The position numbers and the translations under genes are program-made. 64,000 bases of DNA, taken from Aliarcobacter skirrowii CCUG 10374 (GTDB taxonomy: Bacteria; Campylobacterota; Campylobacteria; Campylobacterales; Arcobacteraceae). Location: the NCBI RefSeq assembly GCF_003544835.1, contig NZ_CP032099.1, forward strand, positions 124,001 through 188,000, in the 5' to 3' direction. Of the stretch, positions 9,684 to 18,265 are shown piece after piece; position 1 is the stretch's first letter; each line of letters opens with the position of its first letter. The notes under the pieces were generated by a model, which saw nothing but the letters and a program-made list of their open reading frames with translations, made no database searches and was not told the origin of the DNA.

Positions 9684-9824
9684 ATAAACCCCTTTTTATT
9701 CTAAATAATTGAAAATAGATTATATATCAATAAATATTTTATTTGTATAATTTAAATGTTAATTAATAGATAAACAGACAGTAAAAAGCTACAAATATAC
9801 AGTTAAAATAAATAAAATCAATTT

Positions 9825-10144
9825 ATGAAAATATTTATTCTATATCCAAATCAACTATTTAAAAATATCTCAAATTTTATGAATAAAAAAATGCTTTTAA
9901 TTGAAGAGCCACTATTTTTTACTCAATATGATTTTCATATTCAAAAGCTAATTTTACATAGAGCTAGTATGAAATTTTAGATGCACTTTACTGGAGATTT
10001 TTACATAAATACTCTTTTAAGTTTTACAAAAATCCAAGAATGAAGATGCAAATAACACTTTTAAATAAAATGCCAAAAGAGAAGTTAGAAAATCATCTTT
10101 TAGTTGCGAAAAAGTTTATAGATGATATTTTTATTACAAATTGA
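9825..10144 (+). pseudogene. remnant of a cryptochrome/photolyase-related protein (PF04244-type), middle deleted
   Basis: This 504-base gap holds two coding scars. Bases 9825-9980 read from an ATG as a 51-residue N-terminus with YPNQLF, LLIEEPLFFT, YDFH and KLILHRASMKF, then a TAG. This is how photolyase-related (DPRP) proteins begin, where the HRASM stretch is strongly conserved. From 9980, in another frame, DALYWRFL, FYKNPRMKMQ and NKMPKEKLENHL read to a TGA at 10142-10144, resembling the C-terminal end of the same family. Roughly 400 central residues are absent, and the stop plus frame change make it non-functional. The match is from memory of the family; an HMM search would settle it. Confidence 0.7.
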
Positions 10145-10187
10145 AATATTTTTGAATAAAAAAATTTATTTAAAGTAAAATTACAAA

Positions 10188-11423
10188 ATGAAAAATGATA
10201 TTTATGAAAAAATGGAAATTTTAGCAAATAGTGCAAAATATGATGTATCTTGCTCTTCAAGTGGAGTTGAAACTTCATACAAAAAAGGGGAACTTGGAGC
10301 AACTCACACAAGTGGAATTTGTCACACTTTCACACCTGATGGAAGATGCGTATCGCTTCTAAAAGTGTTACTTACAAATATTTGTATCTATGATTGTGCA
10401 TATTGCATAAATCGTGTTTCAAATGATATTCCAAGAGCTGTTTTTTCTCCAAGAGAACTAGCAGACATCACAATCAATTTTTACAAAAGAAACTATATAG
10501 AGGGGTTGTTTTTAAGCTCTGGAATTGTAAAAGATGAAGACCATACTATGACTTTGATTTTAAAAGCTTTAAAGATTTTGCGATATGAGTATAAATTCAA
10601 TGGTTATATTCACATAAAATTAATTCCTGGAAGTAGTATGGAGTTAGTTGAAGAAATAGTTAAATTAGCAAATAGAGTAAGTTCAAATATAGAGCTTCCA
10701 AGTGATAAATCACTCAAACTTTTAGCACCAAATAAGACAAAAGAGAAGGTTTTACAACCACTAAAATTTGCACGAGATTTAAGTTTAAAAAAGGAGCAAA
10801 AACCAATAGGAATGAGTACGCAACTAATAGTTGGAGCAACTCCTGAAAGCGATAGAGATATACTTAAACTTAGCTCCGCTTTGTATGATAAAGCACTATT
10901 GAAAAGGGTTTATTATAGTGCTTATATTCCAGTAAATAATGACAAAAATCTTCCTTCAGTTGTTACAAAACCACCGCTTCTAAGAGAGCATAGACTTTAT
11001 CAAGCTGATTGGTTACTTAGATTTTATAACTTCTCTTATGATGAGATAGTTACAGATGAATTTCCAAATTTAGATGAGGAGTTGGACCCAAAAACTTTTT
11101 GGGCATTAAACAATCTAAAATATTTTCCTATGGAGATAAACACAGCTTCAAAAGAGGAGTTATTAAGAATTCCAGGAGTTGGAGCAAGAGGTGTTATGAA
11201 GATTTTAAGTGCAAGAAGATTTAAAAAACTCACTTTTGATGATTTGAAAAAATTAAAAATATCAATCAAAAAAGCAAAATATTTTATCACTTGCAACAAA
11301 GAGTTTCAAAGGCAAGTTCCATTTTACAAAGAAAATCTCAAGCTTGCACTTACAAAACCTGAACCAAAAAAGCTAATACAACCTTCACTTTTTGATGTTA
11401 GCTCAATTACAGGTGAGATATGA
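10188..11423 (+). CDS. putative DNA modification/repair radical SAM protein (TIGR03916 family)
   Basis: A 411-residue cytoplasmic protein. The radical-SAM cluster motif is CIYDCAYC (Cys 66, 70 and 73, spacing CxxxCxxC), in the context LLTNICIYDCAYCINR typical of the 'rSAM linked to UDG' family. A C-terminal helix-hairpin-helix (NTASKEELLRIPGVGARG, about residues 319-337) is a DNA-binding motif. Its substrate is unknown. The stop overlaps the ATG of the next gene by four bases (ATGA), and the two families nearly always occur together, so they are likely partners acting on DNA bases. It follows the photolyase-related remnant. Confidence 0.9.
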   Translation: MKNDIYEKMEILANSAKYDVSCSSSGVETSYKKGELGATHTSGICHTFTPDGRCVSLLKVLLTNICIYDCAYCINRVSNDIPRAVFSPRELADITINFYKRNYIEGLFLSSGIVKDEDHTMTLILKALKILRYEYKFNGYIHIKLIPGSSMELVEEIVKLANRVSSNIELPSDKSLKLLAPNKTKEKVLQPLKFARDLSLKKEQKPIGMSTQLIVGATPESDRDILKLSSALYDKALLKRVYYSAYIPVNNDKNLPSVVTKPPLLREHRLYQADWLLRFYNFSYDEIVTDEFPNLDEELDPKTFWALNNLKYFPMEINTASKEELLRIPGVGARGVMKILSARRFKKLTFDDLKKLKISIKKAKYFITCNKEFQRQVPFYKENLKLALTKPEPKKLIQPSLFDVSSITGEI

Positions 11424-12151
11424 TTTTACTTTATGATGGAACTTTTGAGGGATTTTTATCTTTGGTTTATGAGGTTTATTATAAAAAATTAAAACCTACA
11501 AAAATATATAAAACTCTTCCAAATGAGATCTTATTTGAAGAGATTTTAGAGATAAACAGTTCAAAAGAGAGTGGAATAAAAGTTTTAAATGCCATAAAAA
11601 CAAAATTTCCAAAAGAGATTTTAGAGAAAATTTTAAATATTTTTATGTGCGATTCAAAGGAGTTTGAAATGGCTCTTTTGGAGTATATTGTTATTGGTTT
11701 TAAAGATTCAAAACAGCTATACAATATAAACAACTCTTGCGTTTTTTATCTAAATAATCTTGAAAAAGAGTTGTTTAGAGTGACTCATAAATTAACTGGA
11801 TTTATAAGATTTGAAGAGTTAGAAGATAAAACTTTATATGCAAAAATTGAATCCAAATTCAATGTTGTCTATTTTTTAGGAAGACATTTTCTAAAAAGAT
11901 TCAACAACCAAAATTTCATAATCCACGACATAAATAGAAAAATTGCTTTTTTAAAAATGCAAAATGATTACTCAATAAAAGAGGTTGCTTTTTTTGATGA
12001 ACCAAATTATTCACCAAATGAAGAGAAATTTCAAAAACTATGGAAAAGTTTTTTTAGCGGTGTTACTATAAATGAAAGAACTAATTTAAAGCTTCAAACT
12101 CAAATGGTGCCACTTTTATATAGAACTTATATGAGTGAATTTAAAAATTAA
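11420..12151 (+). CDS. putative DNA metabolism protein (TIGR03915 / DUF4130 family)
   Basis: A 243-residue protein beginning ILLYDGTFEGFLSLVYEVYYKK, the characteristic N-terminus of TIGR03915, followed by a helical region with FIRFEELEDKTLYAKIE and the conserved GRHFLKRFNNQNFIIHD stretch. In other bacteria the same domain is fused to a uracil-DNA-glycosylase-like domain (TIGR03914); here it stands alone. It is translationally coupled (ATGA) to the radical SAM gene. No catalytic residue is established. Its stop is one base from the convergent ABC1 kinase gene. Confidence 0.88.
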   Translation: MILLYDGTFEGFLSLVYEVYYKKLKPTKIYKTLPNEILFEEILEINSSKESGIKVLNAIKTKFPKEILEKILNIFMCDSKEFEMALLEYIVIGFKDSKQLYNINNSCVFYLNNLEKELFRVTHKLTGFIRFEELEDKTLYAKIESKFNVVYFLGRHFLKRFNNQNFIIHDINRKIAFLKMQNDYSIKEVAFFDEPNYSPNEEKFQKLWKSFFSGVTINERTNLKLQTQMVPLLYRTYMSEFKN

Positions 12152-12152
12152 A

Positions 12153-13712
12153 CTATTTTATAAACCAAACTCTTATGAAACCTAAAGAGACCAAAATCAA
12201 AGCAAGATTTTTTAAACTATCATCAAAAAAGATTAAAAATATTCCAAATAGAATAAATGATAGAGATTTTAAGTGTGAGCCAAAATACTCTTTTAAATCT
12301 TTTTTTATAAACTCTAGTTGCTCTTTGTTTATTTGTACTTCAAGTTCACCTTTTGAACCTTTTGCAACTAGTTGTTTTAGATTTTTTATAAATTTAGGAA
12401 ATGACTCTAACTCATCTAAAACTATTTGTGAAATTGTAGTTTTAACTCCTAATGCTTTTGGAAGATTATCTTTTAAAATTGGTAAAATATCTTTTACACC
12501 ATTAAAATTTTCTATATAAGTTGTTCCTAAACCCTCTATTATTGCACTAACTCTTAAAATATAAACAGCATCGCTTGGAAGTTTAAATGGTAAATCTCTT
12601 GTACTTTCTAAAACTTCAAATGCTAGTTTTTGCATAGATTCACTAGATAAATTATCGTTTGAAAAAATTTCAAACATCTTTTGACTAAACTGGGCCATCA
12701 AAGCTTCAGGTGCTTCATAGCTAATAGTTCCAAGTTTTTTGTTTGCTCTTACAAAAGTTTCAAAATCACCTCTATTTGCACCATCAATTAGCTCAATTAT
12801 CGCAACTCTTGAATCATTTGGTATATTTTTAACCATTCCAAAATCAAGTAAAATTAGCTCTCCATTTGCGTTTACAAGCAAGTTTCCAGGGTGTGGGTCT
12901 GCATGAAAATATCCATTTATTAACATCTGCTCTGTGTAGAAGTTTACAAGTTTTGAGATAATTTGTTTAAAATCAATATCATATTTTTCTAAAGAAGTTT
13001 TATCATCAAATCTAAAACCATCCATAAAACTCATAACTATGGCACTATTTGAGCAAAACTCTTCAAAAGGTTTTGGAAATAAAACTCCACTATCTTTATA
13101 TGTAGCAGAGAACTTTTTTAAATTTTCAAGCTCAATTGTGAGGTTTGTCTCATCTTTTATCATAGATGAAAACTCATTTATAACAGCATCTATTGAATTT
13201 TTTGTGTAATATGAAAAAAGTGGTCTAAAAAGTTTGTTGAAGAAATTTAATATTTTTATATCAACTCTTACTTGTTTTTCAATATTTTTTCTTCTTAATT
13301 TAACTGCAACTTTTGTATCATCTTGCAAATATGCAATATGAACTTGACCAATTGAAGCACTAGCTATTGGCTCATTTTCAAACTTTTTAAAACACTCTTG
13401 CTTGAAAGACTCTTTAAAAACATTTTCAAAATCAGATTTAGACATTTTTGGAAGTTTGTCGTGTAGCTCTTTTAACTCATCTAAATACTCTTTTGAGAAA
13501 AAATCAGATCTAGTTGCCAAAACTTGTGCAAGTTTTATAAAACTAGCTCCCAAATAAAATATTGTCTCTTTTAGTTTTTTTGGCTTTAAAGCTTTAAGGA
13601 ACAAAAAACTATCCCTTTTTTTAATAAGTAAAAAAAGAGATAGTAAGAATCTAAATATTAAATAGACTCTAAAAGGTGAGAAAAGTTTAAGATAGATATA
13701 AAAAGTTTTTAT
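12153..13712 (-). CDS. ABC1/AarF/UbiB family kinase-like protein
   Basis: Atypical kinase/ATPase family protein (UbiB/ADCK), usually needed for quinone biosynthesis or lipid homeostasis. Visible motifs: SFIKLAQVLATR (the family's KxGQ motif, with Ala replacing Gly), the Ala-rich nucleotide loop ASASIGQVH, HADPHPGNLL (catalytic) and LLDFGMVK (metal binding), then two C-terminal hydrophobic segments. The first conventional start is a TTG at 13604 (483 residues), but the frame is open and looks coding for 36 more codons (FSPFRVYLIFRF and onward) back to an ATA at 13712 that overlaps the phasin stop as ATAA and sits seven bases after GAGG. I give the longer form; see findings. A role in menaquinone metabolism is inference. 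Confidence 0.8.
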   Translation of the reverse strand: MKTFYIYLKLFSPFRVYLIFRFLLSLFLLIKKRDSFLFLKALKPKKLKETIFYLGASFIKLAQVLATRSDFFSKEYLDELKELHDKLPKMSKSDFENVFKESFKQECFKKFENEPIASASIGQVHIAYLQDDTKVAVKLRRKNIEKQVRVDIKILNFFNKLFRPLFSYYTKNSIDAVINEFSSMIKDETNLTIELENLKKFSATYKDSGVLFPKPFEEFCSNSAIVMSFMDGFRFDDKTSLEKYDIDFKQIISKLVNFYTEQMLINGYFHADPHPGNLLVNANGELILLDFGMVKNIPNDSRVAIIELIDGANRGDFETFVRANKKLGTISYEAPEALMAQFSQKMFEIFSNDNLSSESMQKLAFEVLESTRDLPFKLPSDAVYILRVSAIIEGLGTTYIENFNGVKDILPILKDNLPKALGVKTTISQIVLDELESFPKFIKNLKQLVAKGSKGELEVQINKEQLEFIKKDLKEYFGSHLKSLSFILFGIFLIFFDDSLKNLALILVSLGFIRVWFIK

Positions 13713-13972
13713 TTTAAATCCTCTTTTAACTTCTCTAAATCAGCTTTTGTAGCAACTCCTAGTTCATCTAAAACCTCTTTAAACATATCTTTTATCTTGG
13801 CTTTAATTCGCTCATCTTCATCTTTTCCTTTTTGTTCTAAAGATTCTAAAAAGCTCTTTGCATCGCTAGTTTTGATTTTTCCTTTCTCCTGTAGAGTTTT
13901 TAACTCCTCTTCAACTCGCTCTTTTAAAAGTAATGCTCCACCAAGTCCTGTAAATAAAATCTCTTTTAACAT
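13709..13972 (-). CDS. phasin-like small coiled-coil protein (COG3937-type)
   Basis: An 87-residue charged helical protein: a short hydrophobic N-terminus (ILFTGLGGALLL) then Lys/Glu-rich helix ending ATKADLEKLKEDL, which resembles the phasin-like COG3937 family (polyhydroxyalkanoate granule-associated or regulator-type). That family is often found beside ABC1/UbiB kinases, as here: its TAA stop overlaps the probable kinase start. A ribosome site (AAGGAG) precedes the ATG. A granule role is not supported by other genes in the window. Confidence 0.65.
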   Translation of the reverse strand: MLKEILFTGLGGALLLKERVEEELKTLQEKGKIKTSDAKSFLESLEQKGKDEDERIKAKIKDMFKEVLDELGVATKADLEKLKEDLK

Positions 13973-13981
13973 GAAAACTCC

Positions 13982-15052
13982 TTAAAATTTAATTTTTCTA
14001 ATTGGCTCCGAAGATGGCTTTGCAAAGTAGTAACCTTGCACCAATGAAGCACCGTTGTCTTTTAAGTATAAATACTCCTCCTTAGTCTCAATTCCTTCTG
14101 CTAATACTGTAATATTATTCTCTTTTGCAATATTTACTATAGCTGCAAAAACAGATTGATTTGCTCTATTTTTATCAATATCTTTTATTATTTCTCTATC
14201 AACTTTTACAATATCAGGTAGAAGTTGAACAATCATATTTAAAGATGAGTATCCACTTCCAACATCATCCAAAGCTACCATAAAACCTTTTGATTTATAA
14301 AAATTCAAAATATTTTTCAAGTGTTCAATATCTTCTATATTTTCACTCTCAACAACTTCAAATATTACATTTTTTGGATCAAACTCTAAAGAGTTTGCCC
14401 ATTTAACTGTTGATTGTAAACAGTGATTAGGATCATAAATTGCTGTTGGAATAAAGTTTATAAAAACTTTTGCTCTAATATTTTTAATAGCAGCAGTTTT
14501 TAGTGAACTCTCTCTACAAGCTCTATCTAAATAAAAAAGCATATCTCCATCTTTTGCCCAAGTAAAAAGTTTATCTGGATAGACTAATGTTCCATCCTCA
14601 TTTACACCTCTTGCAAGAGTTTCATAACCATAAATTGTATTAGTTTTTACATCTAAAATTGGTTGAAAATGTGCTGTTAAACCACCTTTTGAGAGTAAAG
14701 ATGATAACTCTTGAGCTGAGATTTGATTTTTAAACTTCTCTAAACTTTTAACTTCTCTAATTTTTGAGTAATCGAGCTTTTCATTTTCACTTAAACTAAG
14801 AATATAAATAGCTTCTCTTTCATGTTTTTTAAAAATATCTTTTGAAAGAAGCTTACTTAAAAAAGTAAAAAGTGAAGATGTTTGAATAATAATAGTTAAA
14901 TTATCCTCTTTTTTATAATTTATATTTTCATCTTCCAAATAGTTTATAAATTTTTTTGATAACTCTAAAACTTCAAAAGCAATAATAAGTTTTGAACTAC
15001 TATCATTTAAAATTGGTAGAGTTTGACACTTAATGCAAGAACCTGTTGGCAT
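13982..15052 (-). CDS. EAL-domain cyclic-di-GMP phosphodiesterase with N-terminal CxxC
   Basis: A 356-residue cytoplasmic protein. Residues 1-120 form an unassigned region with Cys 6 and Cys 9 (CIKC), perhaps redox- or metal-sensitive. Residues 125-350 are an EAL domain likely to hydrolyse c-di-GMP. The signature reads ETL at 144-146 instead of EAL. Other residues of active enzymes remain: FINFIP (Asn), EVVES (Glu), DDVGSGYSS (Asp-Asp, Val for the usual Phe), VKVDREI (Lys), AEGIE (Glu) and VQGYYFAKP (Gln). No GGDEF domain is present. It lies nine bases before the phasin gene and downstream of a LytS/LytTR pair on the same strand. Confidence 0.88.
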   Translation of the reverse strand: MPTGSCIKCQTLPILNDSSSKLIIAFEVLELSKKFINYLEDENINYKKEDNLTIIIQTSSLFTFLSKLLSKDIFKKHEREAIYILSLSENEKLDYSKIREVKSLEKFKNQISAQELSSLLSKGGLTAHFQPILDVKTNTIYGYETLARGVNEDGTLVYPDKLFTWAKDGDMLFYLDRACRESSLKTAAIKNIRAKVFINFIPTAIYDPNHCLQSTVKWANSLEFDPKNVIFEVVESENIEDIEHLKNILNFYKSKGFMVALDDVGSGYSSLNMIVQLLPDIVKVDREIIKDIDKNRANQSVFAAIVNIAKENNITVLAEGIETKEEYLYLKDNGASLVQGYYFAKPSSEPIRKIKF

Positions 15053-15118
15053 TATTACTCCTTTATTTTTTAAATTTTAGTAAATTTTTTAAGATTTTGG
15101 TACTAATTTTGTGACTCT

Positions 15119-15829
15119 TTATATACTTTTTTTATCTAAATACTCTCTAAACTCTTTTGCCCCATCTTTTGAGCTTACAATAAACTCATCAATACCACTA
15201 AAATATATCTCAAGCTTTGATTGTTCTACACTTTTTATAGATTTTATCTTATCAACATTTACAATATAAGATCTGTGAACTCTAAAAAAGTTTTTATCTT
15301 TTAATATCTCCTCTAAATCTCCAATCTTCTTTTTTGCATAAACAAAATTCTCTTTAGTTCGTATAATAATCTCATCTAAATCAGCTTTTATATAAAAAAT
15401 ATCATCTATCTCAACTAAATAGATTTTATCAGAAACCTTTCCTAAAATTTTTTTTGAACGATTAACTTTTTCCTCTTTATACAAAGATATTTTTTGTAAA
15501 GTTTTTTTTAGTTCAATATTTTCAACAGGTTTTAGCAAATAACCCATCCCACCTTTTTTAAAGGCATCCAAAGCATACTCTTCATAAGCTGTTTGAAACA
15601 CTATAAAAGTTTTTGGCTCAATATTAAGTATTAGTTCAGCTAGTTCTAAACCACTAAAATTTGGCATAGAGATATCCAAAAAAGCAGCATCAAATTTTGT
15701 TTTTGAAATCTCTTTTATAGCTTCTAAAGGGTCACTAAATTGAACTACATCAAAAATATTATTATCATTTAAAACTCTTTTTAATCTTGCAAGTGCCAAA
15801 CTCTCATCATCTACTATTAATACTTTCAA
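15119..15829 (-). CDS. LytTR-family response regulator
   Basis: A 236-residue two-component regulator. Its receiver domain starts VLIVDDESLALARL, the phospho-acceptor Asp is in FLDISMPNFSG (around residue 52), and Lys in LLKPVE lies near residue 100. The C-terminal LytTR DNA-binding domain (about 130-236) carries FFRVHRSYIVNVDKI, the typical LytTR strand. Its ATG overlaps the stop of the sensor kinase gene by four bases (ATGA), so the pair is coupled. The target genes are unknown; the downstream EAL gene, 66 bases away, is a candidate. Confidence 0.92.
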   Translation of the reverse strand: MKVLIVDDESLALARLKRVLNDNNIFDVVQFSDPLEAIKEISKTKFDAAFLDISMPNFSGLELAELILNIEPKTFIVFQTAYEEYALDAFKKGGMGYLLKPVENIELKKTLQKISLYKEEKVNRSKKILGKVSDKIYLVEIDDIFYIKADLDEIIIRTKENFVYAKKKIGDLEEILKDKNFFRVHRSYIVNVDKIKSIKSVEQSKLEIYFSGIDEFIVSSKDGAKEFREYLDKKSI

Positions 15830-16821
15830 TTTTTATCCTTTAAAATAATAGAAAAAGCCATATTTTCACTATCTGAAATATATTCAAGTTTTCCTATATT
15901 TAATATTTTTAATCTATTTTCTAAATTTGATAAACCTGTTTTAAACTTGATATTTGAACTCTTTTTACCATCATTTGAAACTGTTATAGAGTTTTTGTCA
16001 AATTTAATATAAATATTTAACTCTTTTCCCAAATATCCATGTTTTATACCATTTTCAACCAAAAGTTGAATTGAAAATTTTGGTATTTTTTCTAGTTGTA
16101 AATTTGAGTAATCATCTATTTTTAAAACAATTTTATTATCAAATCTAATATTTTCAATTCCAACATAAGTTTGAACCATTAAAATCTCATTTTCAAGTGT
16201 AACTAAACTCTCTTTATTTATAGCATTTCTTAAAAATTTTGATAATTTCAAAACGGCATCTTCTGCCTTTTTTTTATCGCTATAGATTAGTTGTGAAACA
16301 GAGTTTAGTGCGTTAAATAGAAAATGTGGATTTAACTCATTTTCAAGTGATTTTAGTTTTGACTCTAAAATCTCTTTTGCTATTTGACTATTTTTATTTT
16401 TTAAAGATACAAATTGATGAAGTATCAAAGCTATTAGAAGTGTTAAAAAACCAACAACAACTGCAATACTAAACCAAAAAGAGCTTACTATTGCAACAAC
16501 TTCAAAATCACTATTAAAATATATAAAAAAAGTGAGTAAAAATCCTAGAAATCCTGATAAAAAAGAGAAAAATAGACTTAAAACCGTCCAAAATTTTTTA
16601 TCTATTTTTGGAAGAATAAACCTATTTGAAGAGCTTATTAAAATCATTGCAAAAATAGCTATAAAAAAAGCTGTGCTTATGCTAAAAATAATTGTTGAAA
16701 TTGTTTGTAAATCTTTATTTAAAAAATAGAAAATCAAAGATTGAAAAAATCCAAATAGTATTCCAATTATTAAGATATTTAACCAATCTTTTGATGATAT
16801 TTTAAGTTCATCTTTTATCAT
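15826..16821 (-). CDS. LytS-like sensor histidine kinase (His_kinase/PF06580 family)
   Basis: A 331-residue membrane kinase. The N-terminal half (about residues 15-140) has four hydrophobic segments, then a short coiled coil. ELNPHFLFNALNSVSQLIY carries the phospho-acceptor His near residue 180. The ATP-binding part has QLLVENGIKHG (N box) but a short G-box region (FKTGLSNLENRL), as usual for this family. It should phosphorylate the LytTR regulator encoded immediately downstream with a four-base overlap. No extracellular sensor domain is visible, so the signal is probably sensed in or at the membrane. Confidence 0.9.
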   Translation of the reverse strand: MIKDELKISSKDWLNILIIGILFGFFQSLIFYFLNKDLQTISTIIFSISTAFFIAIFAMILISSSNRFILPKIDKKFWTVLSLFFSFLSGFLGFLLTFFIYFNSDFEVVAIVSSFWFSIAVVVGFLTLLIALILHQFVSLKNKNSQIAKEILESKLKSLENELNPHFLFNALNSVSQLIYSDKKKAEDAVLKLSKFLRNAINKESLVTLENEILMVQTYVGIENIRFDNKIVLKIDDYSNLQLEKIPKFSIQLLVENGIKHGYLGKELNIYIKFDKNSITVSNDGKKSSNIKFKTGLSNLENRLKILNIGKLEYISDSENMAFSIILKDKN

Positions 16822-16852
16822 TTTAAACCTTTTTATATTTAAGCTATTTTAT

Positions 16853-18265
16853 CTAAATTAAGTTTTGGCTTAAAACTTTAACCCCTAAAGCAACTCCAGG
16901 CCATCCTTGTCCAGCAAAAACAGAATCTCCTATATTGTAAAGATTTTTAAATGGAGTTGTAGAGCTTGGAATTTTAAAAATATTTTTAAGATTCAAAGGG
17001 GTTGCTCCGCAATTAAATCTATTTATATATCTTTTAAATGTCTTACTTGTAGCACAAAACTCTATTTTAATATCCTCTTTTTTAATATCAGAAATATTTT
17101 TTAATAGCTCATCTATTATAAATTTTTTTGTAAACTCTTTTTGTTTTTCATAATCTTCTTTTGAAAGATTACTCCAAAATAGAGCCTTTGTATGACATGA
17201 AATTGTAACAGAGTAGCCATTTTTTGATAGCTTTTCATCATCTTTGTGGCTAAAAGATACAAAAAAACTTTTTGATACACTATTTGGAATAGTATCTTTT
17301 AATATAATTTGATAGTGATTTAAAAACTCTTTTTTTGACTCTATCTTTAAATAAATTACAAAAGCACTTTGATCATAAAACTCAAATTTTTTATAGTAAT
17401 TTTTAATATCTTCATCTAAAAAAATTTCACTACACTCAAAAACAGGAACATTTAAAACAACTTTTGAAGCTAAATATTCATCTTTTGATGATATTAGCCT
17501 ATAAAAATCTTGTTCTTTTTTTATATATTTGATCTCTTCACTTTTTCTTACATCTATATCTTTTAGCATATCATCAAAAAGTTTTCCCATTCCACCATTT
17601 GCATAAAAAATCTTATGAAAAGGGTAAGATAAAGCAATTGCAAAAGATAAGAGTGGAATATCTTTTGAACTTGATTGAAGTGTAATTTGAAGTTGAGCAT
17701 CTATAAAATCTTCATACTCTTTTGAAATATCACCTAAAACCTCTTTTATAAAACTTTTGGCACTTTTAAACATTAAAAATTTATACTCTTTAAAAAGTAT
17801 CTCAACTGTTTTTAGGGTTTTTAAATATGAATTTAAACTATATTTTGCAAAATATATATCTTTTAATCTCCAAAATCTCTCATCAATATCTTTTAAAGTT
17901 TGCCAAAAATATCTATTATTTTTATGATAAAAAACACTATTTAAACTCTCTAAAAACTCTTCAAAGTCTCTTTTTCTATCAATAATTTTTCCATCTATAA
18001 TAGTTCTATATGCATAAGAACTCTCTATTAAATCAGGGGTAAAATTTGCAATATCAAATATATCTTTTAAAATGTGATTATCTTCATAACCAACAAAAGT
18101 TGTAGCCCCACTATTAAAATAGTTTCCAAATCTTTTAAATGTAGATGCAGTTCCACCAAGGTTTTTATCTTTTTCAAATAGAACTAAATTTTTATCTTTA
18201 TTTAAAATTGAGATTAAACTTCCACCAATTCCACTTCCAATTACAGCTAAATCAATTTTATTCAC
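16853..18265 (-). CDS. FAD-dependent desaturase/isomerase (CrtI-like NAD(P)-binding family)
   Basis: A 470-residue flavoprotein with an N-terminal dinucleotide-binding fold (VIGSGIGGSL at residues 8-17, ending in FEKDKNLGGTAST) and a C-terminal FAD motif LYNIGDSVFAGQGWPGVALG, the architecture of phytoene desaturase/carotenoid isomerase and related amine oxidases. No carotenoid synthesis genes are nearby, so the substrate may be another polyene or lipid. It overlaps the photolyase gene by eight bases and is third in a DUF523-DUF1722/photolyase/desaturase operon, a grouping known in light-responsive clusters of gamma-proteobacteria. The substrate is inference. Confidence 0.85.
   Translation of the reverse strand: MNKIDLAVIGSGIGGSLISILNKDKNLVLFEKDKNLGGTASTFKRFGNYFNSGATTFVGYEDNHILKDIFDIANFTPDLIESSYAYRTIIDGKIIDRKRDFEEFLESLNSVFYHKNNRYFWQTLKDIDERFWRLKDIYFAKYSLNSYLKTLKTVEILFKEYKFLMFKSAKSFIKEVLGDISKEYEDFIDAQLQITLQSSSKDIPLLSFAIALSYPFHKIFYANGGMGKLFDDMLKDIDVRKSEEIKYIKKEQDFYRLISSKDEYLASKVVLNVPVFECSEIFLDEDIKNYYKKFEFYDQSAFVIYLKIESKKEFLNHYQIILKDTIPNSVSKSFFVSFSHKDDEKLSKNGYSVTISCHTKALFWSNLSKEDYEKQKEFTKKFIIDELLKNISDIKKEDIKIEFCATSKTFKRYINRFNCGATPLNLKNIFKIPSSTTPFKNLYNIGDSVFAGQGWPGVALGVKVLSQNLI

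Noticed and set aside
9961-10000. Simple sequencing frameshift in the photolyase-related gene
   Set aside because: Besides the frame change and TAG, roughly 400 central residues are missing, so one base correction cannot restore a gene.
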